A model generated the notes under the pieces. It worked only from the letters and a program-made list of their open reading frames with translations. It was not told the origin of the DNA and searched no databases. A DNA stretch of 64,000 bases from Liolophura sinensis (taxonomy: Eukaryota > Mollusca > Polyplacophora > Chitonida > Chitonidae): contig NC_088304.1 in the NCBI RefSeq assembly GCF_032854445.1, positions 4,338,001-4,402,000 of the forward strand, written 5' to 3'. Shown piece by piece: positions 1-12,600 of the stretch (its first letter is position 1; every line of letters begins with the position of its first letter). A program made the position numbers and the translations under genes.

Positions 1-282
1 GTGCCAGTGGCTGGTAGCAGAAAGTGTTTACAAGGAAACAGAAACTCAACTGGTTCATGTCCTATGTGCAGAATTTTGGACATTTGTCACACAAATACTT
101 ATTATGAATATGGGTTAATAACCTAATCTTAGTTCATACCCAGGTGGGAAGACATGCAGGTGAAAAATTCCATAGAATTAGAGGCCATTAAGTGAAAAAG
201 AACCTTCACATAAACCTTTTTAAAGTCTAAGTTCTATGAAGCCTGTTGCAGTTATATACATTGCTTTCTTTATGTTTTCAAG
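1..282 (+). other. Intron (3' part), upstream exon outside window
   Basis: The first exon seen begins in phase 2 and is a chain closer, so opener and module exons must lie upstream. No exon, promoter or repeat is recognisable here. The Met codon at 236 lies before the acceptor at 281-282 and is not a start. Confidence 0.6.
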
Positions 283-656
283 CATGACTAATGAGACGTA
301 CAGGTGTATCTCCGAGCATACTGCAGGCTGCAACTCTGTCCAGGTGGCTCCACTGGTGAATGAAGTTAAGCTGTACTTGACAGAGGTGGAGGTGGAGTGT
401 TTGGACGTAGATCCTCCAAAACCCGGGGACAAAGACGAACTGATTGAGCTTCATCTCTGCACGGAGTCGCTCGGTGACGAGCTGACGATCGCGCTGGCAA
501 ACCCTATGGGCCGTGGTAGAATCTGTGATCTCATCGTGGAGTTCCGTGAATGCCTGGATAGCATCCCCTCTGGTCAGATGTTGGAGATCGTCACAGACCA
601 GGTGGACAGACTGACCCCTGTGGTACAGAGTATCTGGGATGAGCTTTGTGAGAACA
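283..656 (+). CDS. Exon a1: 7-Cys closer module (phase 2 to 1)
   Basis: The exon begins with one base completing a codon and reads MTNETYRC..., with 7 Cys spaced as C-x7-C, a single C, C, then C-x8-C and a final C. It has an N-E-T glycosylation sequon. The exon is 374 nt, identical in length to b1 and c1 and 3 nt shorter than d1. Amphipathic stretches between the cysteines suggest helices. Family not recognised. Confidence 0.87.
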
Positions 657-3600
657 GTAAGTATTGCTGACAGTGTGAAGCATCAGTGTTTGCTCCATCA
701 ACAACATGTTGTCCACAACAGCTTTTCAGTTGATATGCCTTTGTTCCAGGGGAATAGATCATCAGCTGTTTCCAGTACTGGCCATGAACTGTGTCCAGGA
801 CAGCACTGGCCATGAACTTTTTCCAGGACAGTACCAGCCTTCACCTGTTTCCTGGACAAAACTGCCCAGTTTTGACCGTGAACTTTTTGCAGGGCAGTAC
901 CAGCCATGAACTGTTTCCAGGACAGTACCAGCCTTCACCTGTTTCCAGGACAGTACCACCTATGAACTGTTTCCATGACAGCACTGGCCATGAACTGTTT
1001 CCAGGACAGTGCTGGCCCTGAACTGTTTCCAGCATAGTCCTGGCCATGAATTGTTTCCAGGTCAGTGCTGGCCCTGAACTGTTTCCAGGATAGCCCTGGC
1101 CATGAATTGTTTCCAGGACAGTATTGGTCCTGAACTGTTTCCAGGACAGTCCTGGCTCTGAATTGTTTCCAGGACAGTATTGGCCCTGAACTGTTTCCAG
1201 GACAGGGCTGCCATGAACTGTTTCCAGGACAGTCCTGGCTCTGAATTGTTTCCAGGACAGTATTGGCCCTGAACTGTTTCCAGGACAGGGCTGTCCATGA
1301 ACTGTTTCCAGGACAGTGCTGGCTATGAACTTTTTTCAAGACAGTACTAGCCTTCACCTGTTTCCAGGACATTACTGGCCATGAACTGTAACCAGGACAG
1401 TGCTGGCCATGAACTGTAACCAGGACTGCTGGCAATGAACTTTTTCTAACACACTCTTGGCCATGAACTGTTTCCAGGACAGTACAGGCCATGAACTGTT
1501 TCCAGGACAGTGTTGGCCATGAACTTTTTCCAGGACATCACAGGCCATCAATTTTTCCTAGTTCTGATAACCTTTTATTCCCATTATAGATCATCAACTA
1601 TTCCTGGTAGTGGCTACCAGTGGTGTCCAGTGTAGTACAGGCCACCAAGTGTTCCAGGTTTGATAATCCAATGCTTCCAGGAATGCATGGTTATCAAACT
1701 TTCCCAGTTCGCTTTGTTCACTTCTTAGGTCTCCAGTGTATTGCTGAGTTGAAAAAACAAAAACAACAAAACAGTGCACAGTTTTAAAGGTTTAAGTTTT
1801 AGGAAACTTACAGCTACATACATTTAGTTCACTCAGAGACATGATGGACTGTAGCAAAAATCACAACTCTTAGTCATTGGTCATCCTTAGTAACACCTGT
1901 TATGTATGGAAACTAGAATATACTCTGATATGGTAAATCTCCACCACAGCTAAATGTGCAGATTCCTTCACCACAGACAGATAATTTGTATTTATGTCCT
2001 GTCTGTTAGCGGAGAAGAATGTTGTAAAAAATAACAATTCTTGGATCCAAATCGCAATCTGAGCCATGACCAAGGCAATCATGTGCATGAATAGATTCAT
2101 TCAGATCACTGCATAATTGCTTTTGTAAAATTGATGCATTTTCAGAGATAATGAACCAGAGAATTGATTGAAGTATGTTGATTTTATCATCATTGCCCTC
2201 TTGTGATTACAGTACCTGATCCAGACAATACAACAGTTATCCCCCCTGAACAAGGTAAGATGGTGGCCTGTGGGTAGAGCTCATGATTTCCCACCAATCT
2301 ACATGCACTTTTAGTTGGCTTAGCTTTCCCATGACGTTCCAGAAAACTTGTTGATTTTTTTTCTATGCATTCAGAAAAAGCATGAGTGTTATTCTAAGTG
2401 TCCAAGATTGTTGGGTTTATTCAGGTTGCCCATTGTCTGCACACATACATGTGTATGTAAGATGAATTGGTACCAGTCACTTGTAAAATGTCCATTTTAG
2501 ATTTAGTACTGTAAATCACCTACTAGTAGAATTTCATGGAAGTTTGGTTGGTGAAAACTCATCTGAAGATGTTTGATTTACATTAAATACGGTGCAGCTT
2601 CACATGGTTTTTCAACAACTGATACCCCTTCTGTGTAATTAGTTTGTACAGTATGTTGATTAGGAGGTGGAAATTTCCATGATATTGTAAATGATTTCTT
2701 GCAGTTGTTTTTTTTTTTCACCGTGTTTAGTTTGTTTTAATGATCAAACTTCCAATATGCACTCCAATGTATGTAGACAAATAATTCAGAACATGCTGAA
2801 ATTAAGAACGGATTTCAAATCTAATGTATCAGTGTGTGGATTTACTTGATGGATTTGGTGTCATTTATGAAAATTTTATTAATTCACAGAGCCTGAAACT
2901 TGTCGTCTGAAGAAAGCAACTCAGTGTATCACGACACAAATCTCTGAGCTGGTGGCCTACGGCGTGAATCCAATCAGTGATAGACTGGTCATTTGTGGGT
3001 AAGCCTTTGTAGTAAACAGTCACTTGCTCTATTTTAAAATCTTCACTTTTAATTTTCTGTGTGGTATGATGTATTGTGTTCTACTTTACATACTGGTAGC
3101 TGATTGGATGGTGAGATTCGTGAATATGAATTTATAGAATGCATGTAATTAATTATAAATTACAGTTAGTAGAAGGAGAATTATCCAGCATTGAGACTTA
3201 TAAAAATGCGAAAAAAAGAATCTTTATATATGTTCCAGTGGTTTTTGATACATGTTCAATTTTTTCCAAACTGAAACAAAGATTTATTTAAAAACATGAT
3301 GCTCAATCCTGCAATCAGATGAATGACAATTGCTGAGATGGAAATTCAGGAGTAGCTCCGAACTGCAGTCATGACACAGTTTTTTAGTTTTATGGAAAAC
3401 TCTATAAAGGGAAAAAAAAAATTGAAGTAAACACCTCTTAAAAACTGTTGTATTTGACTTAAAATTTTGATGCAAAAAAGTTATTTTTTGGAGCCAAATA
3501 GATGTTTAAAAACACCTTTAGTGAAGTATGATATTCATCATTTTACCTTCCAAACAGACCAGAAGTCATCTTTTTATCACGAATAGAACTCCCAGAATCC

Positions 3601-6600
3601 GGAAAAAATTAGTAACTTAGTTGTGAAAGAAATTTTAGGTCCAGTATCGTATATCCAAAACTGCCTTTACATTTTAGTTTTTTGACACTGCTGGTCATTG
3701 ATCGCCTTCTGTATGTGTTGATTGTCATCAGAAAGTACGAGAGAACCAAGGAATGCGTGGAGACATCCAGCTATAACTGTTCTAGCCAGAGGAGAGACTC
3801 ATTCAGGGATGCTGTCAGATGGGTGGAGGTGATGACAGAGACCCGCTGTGAGAAAGCCTGTGTCTTTAGCGATATTTTTGATTGCTCCTCTGATTTCTCC
3901 ACACTCCTCGCCACGGCAACCTTGGAAGGAACACTCTTGTCTGAACAGATATGTCCGTTAGTAACACTTTTTTATTATTATTTTGTCGTTAAATAAAAAT
4001 TCTGAAAGTATATGTAGCCAGAAATGAAGAATTGGAGATCATGTGTGGTCATTTGAAAATTATCATGTTGATGGCCAGTAATTTCTCTTTCTTTGAGTCG
4101 CAGTTTGAATTGCTAAATATTTTATGGGTGTTACTTGATGTCTTCTTTCATAAACCTATATTAGTACCAGGCACCTGTATATTTTACCTTAAAGATGAAT
4201 GACTTTTAAAGTTTAAATGTCATGTTTAGACCAAGAGAGGTACAAATTATTCAAAATTTGATCCCATGGGGCTAAAACCCTTTGAGGTATTAAGTTTTGA
4301 CTGACGTCAAAAAGGTCTTAATTTCAAATGTAACTGACATGGCTGCCTTTACTAGGTATTGTTCGCCGTGGTCACCTGCGAGTAATGCTTCAGGCATTTG
4401 GCAATTCCAGGATCTGTTTTTGGAGACAAAATTGATATCTTATGGTTTTTTTCCCCCAGATGGTTTTATTTGATTTATTTGCCAAAGGACAATGTAGGAA
4501 TAAAAATGCATCTTGAATATTTATTTATTTATTTGATATGGTGGAAGGAAACCATGCTGAGCCAGGGGGAAACCCACAACCGTCTGCAGGTTGCATCTTG
4601 AATATGAAGGAATGATTAATGTGTGCAAGTTTCTATATAAAGGAAGTGGATTTTTAAAACATGGGTCACCTTTACCTCTGATGTCATGTTTCAGAGCTTT
4701 AGATTCTGCCTGGGAATGCGTGGAGAGGTACGTTTCCTCATGTGATGCCGAGCAGAGCCCTCTGGTGGAGGATGTGCGTCAGCGAATCCACTCGGCCGTG
4801 GAGACTATTGGTGACCTGTGTGTTGAAGAGCAAAACTGTGATGTAGATGGGTCTGAGAAGTGTCTCTTACCACTGGTGGAGGGGCTGTTGGAGATGGGAG
4901 AAGAGGAGAAGCTGTGTCGGTAAGTGAAGTAACCAGATAGGGAAAAGCCAGTAAAACAGTCAAAATATCAATCTTGTTGGATGTGTACACCTGTTTAGAA
5001 AGTTCCCCAAGAGTGTATTTGTTGACACTGTTTTCCTATCCATTCCTTTTTCGCTCGCCCTACGAAATCATTCATTTACCAAAGTGGTTTCTGACAATCA
5101 TTTGTGGTTTTCTTCAGATTTCGTTATCATACCTGATAAATTTAGTTAGTGAGAATACAATGAATCCAATCAGTGATAATGTCATTTACCTGTACTTGTT
5201 TTCTGTGTAGTGATGTGGCCTCCGCTTTTACCTGTGTGGTCTCCATGACAACGGATTGTGGAGAAGACGAGATGAAGCCTGTGAAAAAGTCTGTGGAGTT
5301 TGTGTGGAGTATTGTGGGAGGGACCTGCCAGGATGTGACTCCGCCAATTCCCCGCCCAGGTGTCTGCCGCATCTCCGTCACAGAGCAGTGTGAAGAGTCC
5401 TACACAGAGACTGTAGCCCTGGGGCTAAGCGGAACATTGAATGATGATTATTGTGTGTATGTGTCTTCTCCTTACCTTTTAAGTGATGATTTATGAATGG
5501 CAGTGATTGTGCCTTTATTTATGAGCACAGATAACTTTCTTTCTCTGAACAAACAGCTTTGTGTTCACTTTTAAGATGTTTGACACAGATGTTCTTGTCT
5601 TTGTTCTCATAATGGGTGCTTACATCAGTACATTCATTAATTCACACTGCCAATCAGACAACAATGCATGCTCATTTGAACATTTACATACCGACACAGG
5701 GTTTCTGCTAGGTCCATTTTGCATCTGGTAAATGTACCCATCCTCTGGAAATGGATCCCCCTCAGACACAGAAAAATGTGAGAAAAAAAAAAGAATTGTC
5801 TTTTCAATGGCCTGTGGAATATTTGAATCGTTTTATAGATATTTTGATGGTAATAAATATAGTTAAACACCAAACAAACCAATCTGCACACTTGCCAAAA
5901 ACTCTTGTGTATTCGCTACATCACGGACGAGTCACGTTTTGCATCTGGTCAAAGTCTCTATTTTTGGTATGTCTGTGTTCGATACGGATGACCTAATGCA
6001 CGTGGGGATAGTGCATGCAGCACTACTGGCCCAGCATGCTCCAGCATAATAGCTAGAAGTGTAGGCCTGAAAATCGGGTCTAAGATTGGTCTACTTGACT
6101 GATCTCCTTGTACGTCAATAATTTTGGGAATTTGCTTTTTAAGGTTAAAATAAATCAACCTGATTCACCTGACTTTTGCTCACACCATGTAAGCTTTGGC
6201 ACATCTTTCCGATTTGACTTGCTCATCGGAAGGCTCTGATACAACACAGGAATTTTGCTGCGGACATCGTGAATTACACCTTATCAAAAGAGTCAAAACT
6301 GATGGGGGAACACCAACCTCTGACACTCTCCCCACTGCCATACTGACAACCCTCAGCCACAAACGGACTGAATTTATTTTGTGGCGGAAACCCTGACATA
6401 CTAGTAGTTCATTCATTCATACAGTCACTCAGACAGTCTTTCTCCATGTTACTCCAGATCCTTGAACCAAACTCTGCGTTGCACATCAGAAAACCTGCTG
6501 GCCTGCTCTGTCCTACAAACCACCATCGCTTACTTCTATCGACTGGACGGGCTTTTCTCCATTTCTGGTCAGACGTGTGGCCTTTACCCCGAGGATGTGG

Positions 6601-9600
6601 GACTTACAGTAGGCCTTAACCCTCTCTCCTCCTGTCTCGTCGACTTTATGAGGTTTATAGGGGAGGGGCTCCAGAGAGACCCGTCTCAGTATCAAACCTT
6701 CATGTGTGATGCCATTCATACCCTGGTAGACTGTGGCAAGGAAAAACTGGAAGAGTTGCGCCCCTTTGTGAAAGCCTTCTTGCATGAGGCTCTAGGCTCC
6801 TTAATGAACCTGGCCAATGTACAGTGTAGAACTAGAGGTAAGTCCTTTCACAGTCTACAAAATTGTCTTCCTATAAAATGTGATAATTTGTCTCCATTTG
6901 TCTGTTAACTGCCAGCGTCAGGCACAATAAGTTTGGCTAGAATTTCATAGCCCACCATAATGCTGCCCACTGTTGTACAAGTGAAATAATCTAGAGCACT
7001 GTGCAAAACTGGAATCAAATAAATAGATTTCTGGATTCCTTGGCTTGCATTATTTATGGGGTCTTGTTTGGCAGTGCTGGTGAGGCTGTTTGAGCAATCT
7101 CTCATTACTGAAGGCAGCTTGACTCATTAATTTGGTATGCAGGTGTGTTTTTTGCAGGTGAAAAAGCTTGTGAGTATCTGACCAAAGGTTGGTGGTTTAC
7201 TCCAGGTACTCTGGGTTCCTCCAGCCATAAAACTAACTGCCATTGCACGTGTGACATTAAGCAACAGTGAAACAATGAAATAAATAAACAGAAAAAAGAA
7301 ATATTGTTTTCTTAATAACTTCACTTATTATTCATATAGATGCAAGAAATTCACTGTAATTAGTGATGAACAAAATTTCCTCGGTACTGTGATGGTTGAA
7401 GAAGAAGTGGTGTCAGAAATGAGTTGTTTACTTTCCAGATCCTCCTCTGGCCTGTTATAGCTGTCACAGAGAAGATGACAATGACTTGTGTAACACAGAG
7501 CCACAAATCTGCTCTCATAACAAACAGGTACAGCCATTTGTGATTCCTATGGACTTTTCTTAATGTATAAAACTCAAGGACTTAGCTGCCCAAACTACTC
7601 CATAATTGCCTGAATTCGTTTCAGCTGAATAGCTGAAATTCACTGGAATTGAAATTGTAAACCAGCCACAAAGCAAGCTTTTCTCTTGTTTTTATCATAC
7701 CTGGCCTCAGGGAAGTCAGGGTTGAGGCCTGTAATGACCAGACCCTGTCTGTCTTTGTGGCTGTAGACACGATTGTTTCCATGCATCTCCACCCAATCTT
7801 GTAGGCTGATTTTGATGAAATGCACCATACATCTTGCTTATCATCTAAACTTTTGCATGCAAATGTTTAATTACAGTGGTGTCATTATTTTGATAACTAC
7901 TCTTGTTCAGGTACATGGACTTCTGTTGAGTGCAATAATGAATAATGTCTGTGGTTTGATTGAAACTGTTTGTAAGTGGGTTATGAGTACATTTGCTTTA
8001 AAGCGGTCTGAAAACTTGTCTTCAGGCTTGTGAGACTGTAATAGATGACAAAGGAAGCGGTAACATTCTCATCTCTAAAGGCTGTAAAAACCCAAATGCT
8101 TGTAAGTCAAGGACGAACGGCAGTGGGAAGAAAACCTGGTACTGTTGTCATGATAACTTGTGCAATGAGCCAGGCGGAGAACCTTTAGACTTCGCTCAAA
8201 ATGTGACGATTACAGGTGAGCTGGTGTGAGCAAAAATCAAGAATTTCTTTACCTTAATGATTATCTTGAGCACAGTTGAGGGTATGCTGTTTATTGTTGT
8301 CCTTGTTGCACGCTGATTACCCATAATTCAGCGTGTGCCATCTAATAGCATGTTAAGGTACTTTCCTTGTAAGTTCCAAAGATTCAAACCTGGATCTGAA
8401 TATGTCGTTTGAAATATTGGTAGAATGTTGGAAATGTGATATTTATTTGTCATCTAACTGTAAAGGAAGGGAGGAATCTGTACATGTTGATGTATGTTGT
8501 CTGTGATTTGTGTCACATTACCTTTTACTTACTACACCTCAAACATATTTGGTGTATTCTTGAAGACTCGTGGAAATCCAGGGAAGGGCATTCCCAAAAA
8601 TGTGTAGTGGACATTGAAACTAGGCATACATTGCCCAATTGTGGAATGAATAACTGTCAATAAGCGCTGAACTAGTGTGATTAAGGGAAGATGGTCAGGA
8701 TAGAGACAGGAATATGAGCAATTGTTGAAAGGTACATGTGTTTGTGTTAACCTTGTGTAAAGAGTGGAATTTGTGTTGAGGTAGCAGAAAATGTGATTTA
8801 ATGATAATATGTCATCCATGTTGTTTGTAGAACCGTCCAGTTGTGATATAGACAGCGCTGTGAAGTGTTTGGGTAATGTTGCCCTAGAGGTTCTGCTGAA
8901 TCCTGTCATGCCTTACAATGAGAGGCACACAGTCTGTGGGTAAGTCTTGTCACAAGTAAGTACAGTCAGGGTTAATGGAATCAAATGACAGACGAATGTT
9001 CAGTGAACATTATGAAGTGTTAATGGCCAGTATATCTGACCTAATTTTGTATTTACCAATCTGTAAGACGAAGTTGAAAGATACTGAATGCTTTCTTTTT
9101 CTACAGGAAACTATGGATGAAGGAACAGTGCGTTGTGGTTGCAACTGCTACATGCTCTGCGATTGGACGAGACTTCTTCTCGATGATTCTGGACACGTTC
9201 AGACAGGAAACACGAGAAGTATGCGCACACTTTGACCCCACTGACCTTGAACCCGAGGAGACTTGTGCTGTAGAAGCGGCTCACGAATGTGTCAACAGAC
9301 TAAGCATGGATTTGAGTGCAGTAGATTTTGAAGTGGATGAGAAAATCTGTGTGTAAGTATCTTTGATTTGGCAGAGTAATATGTTTGTAAGTTAGTATAG
9401 TATTCATTCAGAACACGAAATATGTGTAAGCTAGTGTGATGTTCATTTAGAACTTGATAAAGTATGTGTGTAAGTTAGTATGACAGTCATTTAGAACACG
9501 ATAAGATGACCACATCAGTTTTAGAAAATGTATGCGAGGGTGAGACATTTTGTAAAGAGAGGGAGAAGGAATGTTCAAAATTTTCTATTCTCTTGGCATT

Positions 9601-12600
9601 GGTAGTATTAAGCAGTTAACAAAGCTCAATTTTGTGTAGTCTTACTTGAAGTTCAGTGAAGACCAGTGTTATAGTTAATTTTGTATCTGAATGTACAACT
9701 GTGACACTTGAAATATGAAATGCGTCTTTCACAAATTACTATTTATTTTTTTTTGCCTCTTGAACAGAAATGTGAACTGGACCCTGAAGTGCGTGCGTTC
9801 CCGCACAGCATTGTGCATGGACGCTCAGAAAGAGGCTGTGTCCCTGGTTTATGAGTCTTTGCGTGTTGTGCTGAGCTTGGTGGGCGAGGCTTGTGTGTAT
9901 GACCCCTTACCCCCAGAGGTCGGCCCTGTCTGTCAACTGAGTGACGGGAGGGAATGTGTTCAGGACTTCATTGATTGGATCCTGAAACCAGAGGTCGGGA
10001 CAGATGAGAAGATCTGCAGGTATTAACATTAAAGATCTGGGAGCGCTCTCACAAAGTAGATTGCACAAATCTACTCTTGGTTGTAGACTCTACAGTTGAG
10101 TTGATAACCAATTGTTAAAATAAGTTGTGTTACTTGCACAGAGGAATTGTAAGGCGATTGTGAACTTGTGAAGTTACAGTAAGGATTGTAGGCCAGATTT
10201 CTCTCATACATAAAGGTGGCTGGTGTAAATGGACAATGTACCAACCATTGACTTTTCTTGCCTTCATTTTCAAACGAGCTCTACATCATAATGATTGAAC
10301 AGTTAACAAGAACATGTGAAAAATGCCCGTGACATCTTTTTGAGACGATTACATTGCACATCTTTGCACTTCTGAGTGGAAGAGCACTAACTAACAGTCT
10401 ACTTAAGGCAAGCATTTCTACTTCCTGTCCTAAATGTAGACCTCAAAGATGAGCGAGGGATTTAAAACCAAAATCGTATGCCTGTGGCTGTCAGGAGGAG
10501 AGATGATTTGAAGGCCAGGTGTAGCCCCAAGGGTATACATGAATAAATAACCATGCAGTTCAATACTTTAATCAATTCAGATTTATGCTTTTTCCTAAAA
10601 TTATTGAAGAATTGGGATTTTGACAATATTACTTTACCGGCCTATGAGGGTTAATGGTTTTGAAGATCAGGTTGTGTTAAATATAAACATTGTGCATTGT
10701 GTTTGCTGTCATTTCAAGCATGGCTAATGAGACGTACAGGTGTATCTCCGAGCATACTGCAGGCTGCAACTCTGTCCAGGTGGCGCCACTGGTAAGAGAT
10801 GTTCAACTGTACTTGACAGAGGTGGAGGTGGAGTGTTTGGACTTAGACCCTCCAAAGCCCGGGGAAAAAGATGAACTGATTGAGCTTCATCTCTGCACGG
10901 AGTCTCTCATTGGCGAGCTGACGATCGCGCTGGCAAACCCGTTGGGCCGTGGTAGAATCTGTGATCTCATCGTGGAGTTCCGTGAGTGCCTGGATAGCAT
11001 CCCCTCTGGCCAGATGTTGGAGATCGTCACAGACCAGGTGGACAGACTGACCCCTGTGGTGCAGAGTATCTGGGATGAACTTTGTGAGAACAGTAAGCAT
11101 CAGTGTAGACACCACAACAGCTCATGATACATATGACTATATTTTCTCAGAACTTGGCATCAAATGTCCCGCGTGTTGCTAATCCATTTTGCCCAATACC
11201 AACTATGAGCTGTTCCCAGTTCTGATAATTCATTGTATCTTACACTATTAGCTGTTCCCAGTTCTGATAACCCATTGTTATCAGTACTAACCATCAACTG
11301 TTCCCCATTTTGATAATTGAGTGTTCTTAGTACTGACCATGAAATGTTCCCAATTCTGATAAGCCATTCCTCTTAGCACTGACCATCAACAGTTCCCATG
11401 TTTCTGGTACAAATCGTATTATTCTGGGTCAAACACCAGTCAGTTAGGAAAACTAGACAGCCGTGTGATAACACAAAGCTGTGTCAAGAGCTTTGAGAGC
11501 TAAATGTATAAGTTCATGTTTACAAACAAAGCTAAGGGACAAAGAGACAGACAAATACATGTTGTCAAAAGCCTAACTTCCTTGGTGGACGTAATCCAGT
11601 GATATAGAGCTTTTGTAGTACTCCATCAGATTTTATCATCATTGTCTGTTGTGGTTACAGTTCCTGATCCAGACAACACAACAGTTATCCCCCCTGAACA
11701 AGGTAAGCATCTCTTGGTTAGAACTAAGGTTTTTCAACCAATCCGCATTAAGTTAAGTCAGCAGCCCCATGCTCCTCCAAAAACTGGCTGATTTTTTTTA
11801 TCTTGACACCAAAAATATAAGCAGATTTGTATAATGCATTAGTTTATTGTGGATTTATGGAGGTTACTTTGTGCCCGTGTGTATAGATTAATGCTGTCTT
11901 TGTTATGGAAGACAAATTTCATGTTTGTAATTTGGCATTAGTTCACTGTGCTCAAATTTAGTTTACAGAACCAAATTGCTCTTACACTCCAAGCCAGGTA
12001 GAAAAATAATTTAAAAAGTACTCAAACCAAAAGGGGGCCTCCGTGGCTCAGTCGGTTAGCGCGCTAGTCGCTAGCGCAGCGTAATGACCCAGGAGCCTCT
12101 CACCAATGCGGTCGCTGTGAGTTCAAGTCCAGCTCATGCTGGCTTCCTCTCCGGCCGTAAGTGGGAAGGTCTGTCAGCAACCTGTGGATGGTCGTGGGTT
12201 TCCCCCGGGCTGTGCCCAGTTTCCACCCACCATAATGCTGGCCGCCGTCATATAAGTGAAATATTCTTGGGTACGGCGTAAAACACCCATCAAATAAATA
12301 AATAAATCAAACCAAAAGTTTTTCAGAATTGCTTTACAAAAGTAATCTGGTCGTTAAATTTAATGGATGGAGAAATAAGTTGTGTTTTTGTTTAAAATTT
12401 GGAAAAATTTTGTTAATTCACAGAGCCTAAAACATGTCGTCTGAAGAAGGCAACTCAGTGTATCACGACGCAAATCGCTGAGCTGGTGGCCTATGGCGTG
12501 ACTCCAATCAGTGACAGATTGGTCATTTGTGGGTAAGTCGTGGAAGTAAACATTAAGTTGTTATATTTTAAAATGGTCAATTTTTTGTTCTGTGTGGAAT

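Larger units (their letters stand above)
2255..4694 (+). other. Introns around exons a3 and a4
   Basis: Apart from exons a3 (2890-2998) and a4 (3732-3956), this stretch shows no further coding sequence. About 4518-4597 has a decayed minus-strand SINE piece (tatttatttattt, then ggaaacccacaaccg). These introns do not align well with those of units b and c, which places this half outside the recent duplication. Confidence 0.6.

Noticed and set aside
236-670. Open frame with a hydrophobic start (Met at 236) as a gene start with signal peptide
   Set aside because: The first 16 codons lie before the splice acceptor at 281-282, and the same exon in b, c and d is clearly internal with different upstream sequence.
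935-1492. 185-codon minus-strand frame
   Set aside because: Produced by the 28-30 bp minisatellite; repetitive, no domain, no splice context.
8532-8909. 125-codon minus-strand frame, also present at 17190-17567
   Set aside because: Conserved only because of the recent duplication; it overlaps exon 10 antisense and has no recognisable domain.
12034-12110. tRNA gene in the head of the SINE
   Set aside because: A- and B-box-like motifs are present but the cloverleaf is not intact, and the sequence continues into a SINE body with target duplications.
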